Of a DNA stretch of 20,374 bases, positions 15,101 through 20,374 are shown one piece after another. Origin of the DNA: JAFGPJ01 sp964439135 (lineage in GTDB: Bacteria > Planctomycetota > Phycisphaerae > Sedimentisphaerales > Anaerobacaceae). The position numbers and the translations under genes were made by a program. The notes beneath the pieces were generated by a model. It ran no database searches, had not been told where the DNA came from, and was given only the letters and a program-made list of their open reading frames with translations. The stretch lies in assembly GCA_964439135.1 (NCBI GenBank), contig CAYTNN010000069.1:1-20374 (forward strand). The letters run 5' to 3'. The stretch's first letter is position 1, and each line of letters begins with the position of its first letter.

Positions 15101-15517
15101 CCGATGAACGCGAACGTTTATATTGGTTTGGCTTTAACCGCCCATGATGCCGCCTTAACATGCCGGGCCGTTTTCTCCAACGTCACAACTACCGGGACAG
15201 TTGGCGCGCAGTGGACGCATCAGGATATCGGCATAATCAGCAACGATACCGAACCGCTTTACGTGGCGATCTCTAACAGTGCCGGTTCACCTGCAGTTGT
15301 GTACCATGATAATTCTGATGCAGCAACGATTAATACATGGACTGAGTGGGTCATTCCCCTGCAAACTTTTACCGATCAGGGCATAAGCCTCGGCGACGTT
15401 GACAGGATTGCGATAGGCTTAGGTACCAAAGGGAATATGATGACGCCCGGCGGATCGGGTAAGATGTTTATCGACGACATACGTCTGTATCGGCCGAGAG
15501 ATGCCGCTGCAGAGTGA
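12146..15517 (+). CDS. Large secreted protein with two LamG domains and Fn3-like repeats
   Basis: A 1,123-residue protein with a Sec signal peptide of about 25 residues and a strong AAAGGAGGA site before the ATG. Approximate order: LamG/concanavalin-like domain 25-216, two Fn3-like domains 221-327 and 330-421 (each with YYWRID and WSF), a second LamG domain 430-622, a third Fn3-like domain 628-728, then a C-terminal beta-sandwich region from SIDDFEDYD (about 733) to FIDDIRLYRP (about 1107-1116). The last region appears to be split by an inserted DUF1349-like beta-sandwich (about 851-1017). LamG domains commonly bind glycans. No catalytic motif, membrane anchor or PEP-CTERM sorting tail is visible, so a soluble extracellular or surface glycan-binding role is inferred. 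The two LamG domains are clear internal duplicates at DNA level. Confidence 0.88.
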   Translation: MSGKLTYLVVCFFLVLSLSEGAESATMVAHWRLDNDATDSAGDIDGTLMNNAEFTTDAIVGSHALVLESSRSQYVDFGNPQELPDGISPRSMCGWAMTDTIAGGWRWIAAYGSEGTGLAMFIGMSGTSLYGGGYGDDVFASGFWDVGVWHHICLTYDGSIARLYADGDEVNNATKNWNLVLNRARIGQQVNNYSEFWDGQVDDVRIYDYALSPAEVKRLATLPKATKPSPADGAIYPDTWASLSWSPGGYAVSHDVYLGENFVDVNDGAGGTFQGNQDITYFVVGFPGNPYPDGLIPGTTYYWRIDEVNDLDPNSPWKGDVWSFTVPSKIAYNPNPPDGAKYVDPGTILRWTAGFGAKLSTVFFGDNFDDVSNTTEGMPVGTSTYNPGTLEYEKFYYWRIDQFDGSVTHKGDTWSFKTIPNVLISDPNLVCWWKLDEGQGSIALDWSGHKNDGTLMNGPGWVTGYDENALEFDGNDDYVNFGNTSSWPAGNSDRSMCAWGKTDTIAGGWRWIAAYGSAGTGQAMFIGMNTDALYGGGYADDVFTNGFWEVDVWHHICLTYDGTTARLYADGIEVAAEAKNWDLVLSRAHIGRQVNDIAEFWDGLIDDVRIYDKVLTPDEIMKVMTGDPMLAWNPSPANGSTPDIHAALPLNWSPGDQVAQHDVYFGTDADSVADADTSTGEVYRGHLSATTYTPPEGVEWGGGPYYWRVDEYNTDGTISKGKVWSFTVADYLSIDDFEDYDAGDKQIWYAWLDGLGYGTLGTELYYAGNGTGAVVGDETTDSYTEESIVNSGAQAMPLSYDNNKQGYAYYSEVEMVLTNQRNWTEQSVVELSLWFRGYAASVGSFVEGPVGTYTITASGADIWVVNGVEADEFHFAYKMLSGPGSIVAKVESVDNTNVWAKAGVMIRESLDPDSAHAFACITPESGVASQGRYDTGGASFNTAQVGIAAPRWVRLERDISGNFTVSHSANSSAWSPVQGATPQNIPMNANVYIGLALTAHDAALTCRAVFSNVTTTGTVGAQWTHQDIGIISNDTEPLYVAISNSAGSPAVVYHDNSDAATINTWTEWVIPLQTFTDQGISLGDVDRIAIGLGTKGNMMTPGGSGKMFIDDIRLYRPRDAAAE
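12410..12790 (+). repeat. Internal duplication, LamG unit 1 (partner at about 13622..14002)
   Basis: The coding DNA of the first LamG domain matches that of the second at a constant offset of 1,212 bases. The best-conserved stretch starts ACAGATACGATTGCCGGCGG at 12437 and again at 13649. The edges given are approximate. It indicates domain duplication within the gene or unequal recombination between related units. Confidence 0.75.
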
Positions 15518-15558
15518 TTGCCGTTCTCAATGTAACAAGATCAGGGCTTATATTAATT

Positions 15559-15602
15559 CAGGGCCTATACCGATTGACATGGTATGGGCCCTGTTAGTTT
15601 TT
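15559..15602 (+). terminator. Rho-independent terminator of the LamG protein gene
   Basis: CAGGGCCTATACC (15559-15571), a 9-base loop, and GGTATGGGCCCTG (15581-15593) form a 13-bp stem with one G-T pair, followed by TTAGTTTTT. It starts 42 bases after the stop. Confidence 0.85.
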
Positions 15603-15628
15603 ATGACCTGCCGGGCACAAAAATAAAA

Positions 15629-15656
15629 CCCCCAAAACATAAATATATTTTGGGGG
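15629..15656 (-). terminator. Rho-independent terminator of the tyrosine recombinase gene
   Basis: CCCCCAAAA (15629-15637) pairs with TTTTGGGGG (15648-15656) around a 10-base loop. On the minus strand the stem is followed by TTTTATTTTT, so it stops transcription of the recombinase gene arriving from the right. It converges with the plus-strand terminator at 15559..15602. Confidence 0.8.
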
Positions 15657-15693
15657 TAATTGGTAAAATGAATTTTGTGTTACCAGCCGACTA

Positions 15694-16710
15694 TTATGGC
15701 TCGTCACTGTCGTGCCCGTTATTTCGGGGATGGGCGTTGTCATAGACCTCTTTGAGTCTTTTTGTGGTAAGGTGCGTATAAATCTGGGTTGTCGACAATG
15801 ACTGATGGCCGAGCAGCTCCTGGACGCTTCTCAGATCGGCGCCGTTGTTTAACATGTGAGTTGCAAAGCTGTGCCGCAGAGTATGCGGGCTGATTTCCGG
15901 ATCCAATCCGGATATTTTAAGATACTTGTCCATCTTGCGGCGGACACTGCGCGTGCTGAGTCTCCGGCCGTGCTTATTCACGAACAAAACTTTAGAGTCA
16001 AAGTTGCCGTTGCTTTGCGCCCGTTTGTTCCTGTACTCCATATAATGCTGGATAACCTGCAGGGCAGATGAGCCGATAGGCGAGATTCTTTCCTTTTTGC
16101 CTTTGCCTCTGACATGTACGACTTCACCGAGGAAGTCTATATCGTCCATGTTTAATGCTACAAGTTCGCTCACCCTTATTCCGGTGCTGTAAAGAGTTTC
16201 CAGAATGGCTCTGTCTCTTGCGCCAAGCCATGTGTTTGTCGGGGGAGTGCTGAGCAGCTTTTTTACTTCATCGTATTCAAGAAATCGCGGCAGTTTTTTC
16301 TCCTGCTTTGGCGTCCTGATCGATACTACAGGGTTGGAACTGGTGTAGTTTCTTTTGACAAGAAATTTATAAAAGCTTCGCAGCGTGGCAAGCTTACGGG
16401 CTATGGTCGCTTTAGAATACTGCTTCTCATTCAGAAGGCCCAAATATGATCTGACGGAGTCTATCGTTGCCGAAAGAAGCAGCTGGTCGACTTTGAGATC
16501 GACCTGAGTTGCCACCGCAGTAGCCGGTTCAGCTTCGTGATGAGATGAAGATATCAGTTCGGCGTCTGGCTGATCGCTCTCCGATGCACCTTTTAGAAAC
16601 TCACCATATTGCGTTAGATCGGCGCCATAACACTTGGCTGTATGTTCGGAGAAGCGCCTTTCATATTTCAAGTAATCTAAAAACTTGTGGATAATTGTAC
16701 TTTCTTCCAT
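15694..16710 (-). CDS. XerC/XerD-type tyrosine recombinase
   Basis: A 338-residue tyrosine recombinase with all catalytic residues: R179 (STGIRVSEL), K203 (GKGKKER), H276 and R279 (HTLRHSFATHML), H302 (LLGHQS) and nucleophile Y311 (IYTHL). The N-terminal SAM-like core-binding domain is present (YERRFSEHTAKCYGADL; SKATIARKLATLRSFYKFL). Xer recombinases resolve chromosome dimers at dif. The protein is about 40 residues longer than usual. The extra is mostly a Ser/Glu/Ala-rich stretch at about 42-75 inside the N-terminal domain, with a small polar tail after the nucleophile. Which of XerC or XerD it is cannot be settled here. Its upstream region is cut off by the N gap, and no island genes flank it, so a housekeeping role is more likely than a phage or island integrase. 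Confidence 0.9.
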   Translation of the reverse strand: MEESTIIHKFLDYLKYERRFSEHTAKCYGADLTQYGEFLKGASESDQPDAELISSSHHEAEPATAVATQVDLKVDQLLLSATIDSVRSYLGLLNEKQYSKATIARKLATLRSFYKFLVKRNYTSSNPVVSIRTPKQEKKLPRFLEYDEVKKLLSTPPTNTWLGARDRAILETLYSTGIRVSELVALNMDDIDFLGEVVHVRGKGKKERISPIGSSALQVIQHYMEYRNKRAQSNGNFDSKVLFVNKHGRRLSTRSVRRKMDKYLKISGLDPEISPHTLRHSFATHMLNNGADLRSVQELLGHQSLSTTQIYTHLTTKRLKEVYDNAHPRNNGHDSDEP

Positions 16711-16723
16711 AATCTACCTATCT

Positions 16724-16823
16724 NNNNNNNNNNNNNNNNNNNNNNNNNNNNNNNNNNNNNNNNNNNNNNNNNNNNNNNNNNNNNNNNNNNNNNNNNNNNN
16801 NNNNNNNNNNNNNNNNNNNNNNN
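16724..16823. other. Assembly gap (100 N)
   Basis: Exactly 100 N, the usual placeholder for a scaffold join of unknown length. The recombinase promoter and anything between it and 16824 are missing. Adjacency across the gap relies on scaffolding only. Confidence 0.98.
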
Positions 16824-17149
16824 AAAATAAACTTCTCGGCGCCTTTGCTCAAAACCAGTTGTCGTTTCATTCTTTTCATTACGACCAAAAAATGTACTAA
16901 CGATTATTGCTTTGCCGGTTACTTCATTCTGTAACCACCTATATTACTTATCGGTCTAAATTCAACTTACTAAAGATCAAATTTCAATTTTTAAGCGAGC
17001 GTGATAAAACCGACACTTTGAAAAACGCCACAAGGCTTTTATCGGCCAATAAGACTTCAGGCTTTACAAATAGAATGTGAATATGGGGAGATTAAGGATA
17101 AATTTAGAGAAAATTGTCACGGTGTTGCGGGATGAGCTTCTGCTTTTGC
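16824..17149. other. Stretch without a recognisable gene
   Basis: 326 bases between the gap and the radical SAM gene. It is A/T-rich with stop codons in all frames over most of its length, and I see no tRNA, strong hairpin or coding pattern. It may contain the 3' end region of something broken by the gap. Confidence 0.6.
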
Positions 17150-18136
17150 TCAGGGCAAAGTTTTGAAAAACACAGTTCCTTCTTTATTCTCAGACTGAAT
17201 AATCCCCCGATGCTGAAGGTCACTGATATATTTTATTGCTTCATTACGGTTGATGCCAAGGCTTGAACATATATCATTTAGTGAACAAGGCCTGCGTTTT
17301 AGCATTGATAACAGGGCTTCAGCATTGCGGTTTAATACAGAATGAGGTTTTAACATATCTTCGGATTTACTTTCATTGAGTATGCTGCTGGCCGGAGAAA
17401 AATCAGCCACGACTTCGCACTTAGGCCCAAGCCGGCCGGCTATCTCTTGCAGTTTCTCGGCGCTTATTCTTGCGATATTTGGATCGGCCGTAGGTCGCAC
17501 GGCTGTATTTAAATGGACCTTGTCGGGATTGATCAGCTCGATTGCCTTTTTGATTTTGGCAATTTGCTCAGCGTCTGTATTGATCCCTTCGACGAAAAAT
17601 ACCTCCAGCCATATCCGGCCGGAATATTCTTTTCTAAATGCGCACAATCCCGAAATCAGCTTTTCAATGCTAATAACACTGTTTGGGCGATTGATTCTTT
17701 GGAAGGTCTGTTCATCACCAGCATCCAATGAAGGCATTACGACATCAGCTTTTGCGCAATCAGCCCGCACATCCTTTCTGTTTAGGAGCGTGCCATTGGT
17801 CAATATAGCGATAGGAATATTGGTAAGCTTCTTTATGCCGTCTATCAGTTCGCCAAGCCGCGAATTAAGTGTCGGCTCACCGGAACCTGCGATCGTGATA
17901 TAGTCGGCTTCCATGCCTTCCGCCAATGCCTCTTTTAGTTCGGCCAGAACCGGTTCGACATGTATATACTCTTTCCGTTCGATTGTTGTCTCGACAGTTT
18001 TACCGAGCTGACAATAAATACAATCCAGCGTGCAGACTTTCAAAGGTGCGATATCAATACCGCAGCTTAGCCCCAGCCTCCGTGAGGGCACCGGCCCATA
18101 CAAATATTTTTTTTTGTCAGTCAATTTTCTATCCAT
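17150..18136 (-). CDS. Radical SAM protein, COG0731 type, with C-terminal winged-helix-like domain
   Basis: A 328-residue radical SAM enzyme. The [4Fe-4S]-binding CX3CX2C motif is C35, C39 and C42 in CTLDCIYCQLG, preceded by the family's YLYGPVPSRRLGLS opening. GSGEPT (84-89) is the SAM-contacting glycine-rich segment. Residues from about 270 (NAEALLSMLKRRPCSLNDIC to the end) look like a winged-helix DNA-binding-type domain. COG0731 proteins are relatives of the wyosine enzyme TYW1, but bacterial members have no firm function, and none is claimed here. The ATG lies inside the 3' end of kdsA (8-base overlap), so it is translated with kdsA. Confidence 0.88.
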   Translation of the reverse strand: MDRKLTDKKKYLYGPVPSRRLGLSCGIDIAPLKVCTLDCIYCQLGKTVETTIERKEYIHVEPVLAELKEALAEGMEADYITIAGSGEPTLNSRLGELIDGIKKLTNIPIAILTNGTLLNRKDVRADCAKADVVMPSLDAGDEQTFQRINRPNSVISIEKLISGLCAFRKEYSGRIWLEVFFVEGINTDAEQIAKIKKAIELINPDKVHLNTAVRPTADPNIARISAEKLQEIAGRLGPKCEVVADFSPASSILNESKSEDMLKPHSVLNRNAEALLSMLKRRPCSLNDICSSLGINRNEAIKYISDLQHRGIIQSENKEGTVFFKTLP

Positions 18137-18944
18137 TTACAATTTCAAATATTTGCTTGCATACCGTCAGCAATTCTTCGAGCCAGTTTATCGGCATAAT
18201 GCAGGCGGCATCCGATTTTGCCTTTTCCGGTTCGGTATGGACTTCAATAAAAAGGCCGTTGGCACCGGCGGCAATTGCTGCTTTGGCAAGTATCGGGGCC
18301 ATTTCACGTCGGCCTGCACTTGCATTGCCGAGTCCCCCTGGTTGCTGAGTGCTGTGTGTAGCATCGAAGATGACGGGACAGCCCAGCTTTTTCATGCTAT
18401 CAATTGCCGTCATATCATTGACAAGACGATTATAGCCGAAAAACGTGCCACGTTCGGTAAGCATTATTTTTTTATTCTTGCAGGCACGAATTTTCTCGAC
18501 CACGTTTTTCATCTCACCAGGTGAGAGAAACTGGCCCTTCTTGACATTGACAGGCTTGCCTGTTCGTGCACAGGAACAAAGCAGATCGGTCTGTCTGCAC
18601 AAGAAAGCAGGAATCTGGAGACAATCGACGACCTCGCCAACCAAAGCAGCCTGAGCCGGCTCGTGCACATCGGTCATAACGGGAAGATTAGTTAGGCGGC
18701 GCACCTCAGAAAGAATTTCCAGTCCCTTCTGAAGTCCCGGTCCGCGAAAGCTGCTTAAGCTGGAGCGATTAGCTTTGTCGAAACTGGCTTTGAAGATTAT
18801 TCCCACGTTGGTTCTCTGGCTTATCTCTCGAAGCCTGTTTGCAATGTTGATACAGGAGGTTTTGCTTTCGATTACGCAGGGACCAGCCATTAGGAATAAA
18901 GGTACATCCAGGCCGATCTCAACTTCACCGATTCTGAAATTCAT
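18129..18944 (-). CDS. kdsA: 3-deoxy-D-manno-octulosonate 8-phosphate synthase (metal-dependent type)
   Basis: A 271-residue KdsA, which condenses phosphoenolpyruvate with arabinose 5-phosphate to give Kdo-8-phosphate for lipopolysaccharide. Family motifs are MAGPCVIES, FKASFDKANRSS, TDVHE, DCLQIPAFLCRQTDLL, KKGQFLSP and TERGTFFGYNRLVNDM. The four ligands of the metal-dependent class are all seen: C23, H197 (DATHS), E234 and D245. The metal-independent E. coli class has Asn in place of the Cys. AAGGAAAT sits about 9 bases before the ATG on the minus strand. The gene implies a Kdo-containing outer membrane. No other Kdo gene is nearby. Confidence 0.95.
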   Translation of the reverse strand: MNFRIGEVEIGLDVPLFLMAGPCVIESKTSCINIANRLREISQRTNVGIIFKASFDKANRSSLSSFRGPGLQKGLEILSEVRRLTNLPVMTDVHEPAQAALVGEVVDCLQIPAFLCRQTDLLCSCARTGKPVNVKKGQFLSPGEMKNVVEKIRACKNKKIMLTERGTFFGYNRLVNDMTAIDSMKKLGCPVIFDATHSTQQPGGLGNASAGRREMAPILAKAAIAAGANGLFIEVHTEPEKAKSDAACIMPINWLEELLTVCKQIFEIVNG

Positions 18945-19026
18945 CCGATTATTTCCTTCAATCCAAAATCAGAGTGTCTATTCTATTCGATTGGCAATCT
19001 TGAAGAATAAGACACAATTTGCTTTC

Positions 19027-19971
19027 TTATCCTATTGCCCTGATAATTCTTGTTCTTATACCCGCAGGTTTAGCACCTTCTGGTACGATGCAATTAACTG
19101 CGTGCTTTATTACATTGATCTGCACCGGCAGGACCGGGCCGGGGTCGCCGTCTATTTCAGTTCTGATACGAGTACTGCTGGAACTTACTGAAATATTTTT
19201 GCCCTGGCGATAGATGACATCGCGCCTATTGGCATGGTGTTTCAGAATCGTCATCAGTGAGTGCTTGGCCAGGCGAAGATGAGAGGCACATTTGTAAATA
19301 CATACATCTAATAAGCCATCAGAAAAATCGGCATAGTGCAGTATCTGCAGACCCACGGCATATCTCGAAATATTACCGACGAAGACCAGGCCGGGGCCAT
19401 CGAAAATCTCTTCTCCATCAACTTCTACTTTCATTGTCTCGAATTTGTATTCCCAGAATGTTCTCCAGATCGGCCAGAGGTAATCGAAGTGATCGATATG
19501 TCCGGCTCGCTGTTCGCTGACCCGTTTTACGACTTCGCCGTCGAATCCGAAGCCGGCAATAGAAGTAAAGCACTTGCCGTTTGCATTTCCCAAATCCAGA
19601 GGCCGAACGTATCCGGCTTCGAACGTTCGTATGATGGTTTTCAGTTTTTCATCAAAGCCCAGTTCGTTAGCAAGCAGATTTTCCGTCCCGTGAGGTATAA
19701 TCAGCAACGGCTTGTTGCTGCCTTCGAGGCCGTGAGCGATCTCTCTAAGCGTACCGTCCCCGCCTATACCGACTACCATCGCACAGTCGTAATCGACTGC
19801 TGAATTGGTAGCCAATTCACACGCATGGTCAAGAGACCTGGTCAAACAGGTTTTAACCTTGAATCCCTTTTTAATTAGGTATTGCTCGAACTGGCGTCCC
19901 GTTCGCTTGCTACTGGTGGCGCCGGCTTTGGGATTTAGGATATATGTAATGTAGCCATCGTCCGGTTTCAT
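19027..19971 (-). CDS. Diacylglycerol kinase-family lipid kinase (YegS/DgkB-like)
   Basis: A 314-residue protein of the DAGK catalytic-domain family. It has an N-terminal ILNPKAG, the nucleotide-binding GGDGT (70-74), and IIPHGTENLLANELG (about 91-105), the equivalent of the family's P-x-G-T-x-N-x-x-A motif. A second domain follows (SIAGFGFDGEVVKRV; FVGNISRYAVGLQI). Members phosphorylate diacylglycerol, sphingoid bases or related lipids at the inner membrane face; the lipid substrate is not readable. It lies 82 bases upstream of kdsA and about 43 bases downstream of the CYTH gene, all on the minus strand, suggesting an envelope-related operon. Confidence 0.88.
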   Translation of the reverse strand: MKPDDGYITYILNPKAGATSSKRTGRQFEQYLIKKGFKVKTCLTRSLDHACELATNSAVDYDCAMVVGIGGDGTLREIAHGLEGSNKPLLIIPHGTENLLANELGFDEKLKTIIRTFEAGYVRPLDLGNANGKCFTSIAGFGFDGEVVKRVSEQRAGHIDHFDYLWPIWRTFWEYKFETMKVEVDGEEIFDGPGLVFVGNISRYAVGLQILHYADFSDGLLDVCIYKCASHLRLAKHSLMTILKHHANRRDVIYRQGKNISVSSSSTRIRTEIDGDPGPVLPVQINVIKHAVNCIVPEGAKPAGIRTRIIRAIG

Positions 19972-20014
19972 ATTTCGTATCTTTTATCGCGCGATTCCAT
20001 TCACGTGCTCTAAA

Positions 20015-20374
20015 CTAAGCGTTACTTCGGTCGTGTTCTTCCTTTATCAACTGGGCGTAACTCTTTGCGATGTGCGGTAAGTCTGCAAACCCCAGTCTCT
20101 GTTGTACATCGGTGATTGTTTCATCATCCGGCCCTTCTATCTCTACAAAAGCGCCCAATAACGGCAACTGGTCCAAAGCAACGGAGCATCCGCCAAACTG
20201 CCAAAGGTTACGCTTTTTCTCAACGATCATGACCTTTTCATAGCCCAATGCAGAGAGCAGTTTTTTTGTGGATTCCGCTTCTATGATTTCAGTCTCGATC
20301 TCTTGTCTCTTTTTGAAGTTGCTTTTTTCTTTGGCGCCTTTGTAAGTCAAAAAAAATCTTTCGCTGCCGGCGAC
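20015..20374 (-). CDS. CYTH-domain protein, C-terminal part (CyaB/class IV adenylate cyclase-like; partial)
   Basis: The last 119 codons of a gene whose start lies beyond the right edge; the frame stays open to 20374. FFLTYKGAKEKSNFKKRQE is the middle CYTH strand with its basic residues. EKKRNLWQFGGCSVALDQLP, then LLGAFVEIEGP, is the later part, with acidic residues that bind metal and triphosphate. CYTH proteins act on triphosphate substrates (adenylate cyclase CyaB, thiamine triphosphatase, inorganic triphosphatase). Which of these applies is unknown, because the N-terminal EXEXK motif is outside the window. Confidence 0.8.
   Translation of the reverse strand, partial: VAGSERFFLTYKGAKEKSNFKKRQEIETEIIEAESTKKLLSALGYEKVMIVEKKRNLWQFGGCSVALDQLPLLGAFVEIEGPDDETITDVQQRLGFADLPHIAKSYAQLIKEEHDRSNA

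Noticed and set aside
15694..16710. Recombinase as the integrase of the TA island
   Set aside because: It lies some 13 kb away, has Xer-type features and no att-like repeats nearby, and its own terminator and position suggest a housekeeping gene.
16685..16900. Frame running through the N gap
   Set aside because: It is open only because N codons are not stops; it is not evidence of a gene.
1..20374. CRISPR array, tRNA, rRNA or insertion sequence
   Set aside because: No regularly spaced short repeats, cloverleaf-like segments, rRNA stretches, or transposase frames with terminal inverted repeats were found on either strand by reading.

Overview
The window is about 20.4 kb of bacterial chromosome with one 100-N scaffold gap (16724..16823), so it comes from a draft assembly. 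It fits a Gram-negative planctomycete of the Phycisphaerae/Sedimentisphaerales type. The signs are a large secreted LamG/Fn3-like surface protein with the 'CWWKLDEGQG' and 'IDDIRLYRP' phrasing I associate with that group, a DksA-like protein with a reduced zinc finger, and kdsA (Kdo synthesis, hence an LPS-type outer membrane). This taxonomic call comes from recalled family style, not from a search.

Region 1 (1..2961) is an accessory island between the 3' end of gpmI and mutL. It holds three toxin-antitoxin-like modules. The first is a zeta/COG4185-type P-loop kinase with a small downstream partner. The second is a HEPN + minimal nucleotidyltransferase (MNT) pair of the HI0074/HI0073 type on the plus strand. 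The third is an unrelated MNT + HEPN pair on the minus strand. Both HEPN/MNT pairs are bracketed by partial copies of a neighbouring gene. Pair 1 lies between the intact zeta-partner gene and a diverged copy of that gene's 3' end. Pair 2 lies between a 5' fragment of mutL and the intact mutL. This double bracketing is the most unusual thing in the window and suggests that roughly 0.85-0.92 kb HEPN/MNT cassettes move by a route that leaves long direct repeats.

Region 2 (2963..7479) is a tightly packed operon: endonuclease-type mutL, then a btuF-like binding protein, a btuC-like permease and a btuD-like ATPase for vitamin B12 or siderophore uptake. The junctions overlap by 1 to 4 bases or are 4 bases apart. 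Region 3 (7538..9815) has a good sigma70-type promoter, a DksA/TraR-family regulator, yacG and a six-pass membrane protein of unknown function. Region 4 (9898..15602) holds a CapD/WbpM-type nucleotide-sugar 4,6-dehydratase, then a separately promoted gene with a long leader, a possible 15-residue leader ORF, and a 1,123-residue secreted protein with two LamG domains. It ends in a strong terminator.

Region 5 (15629..20374) is on the minus strand: a XerC/D tyrosine recombinase with its own terminator, the N gap, and then a likely operon reading CYTH-domain protein, diacylglycerol-kinase-family lipid kinase, kdsA and a COG0731-type radical SAM protein. kdsA and the radical SAM gene overlap by 8 bases. 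Apart from the island, the window holds ordinary housekeeping and envelope genes. No tRNA, rRNA, CRISPR array or recognisable insertion sequence was seen.
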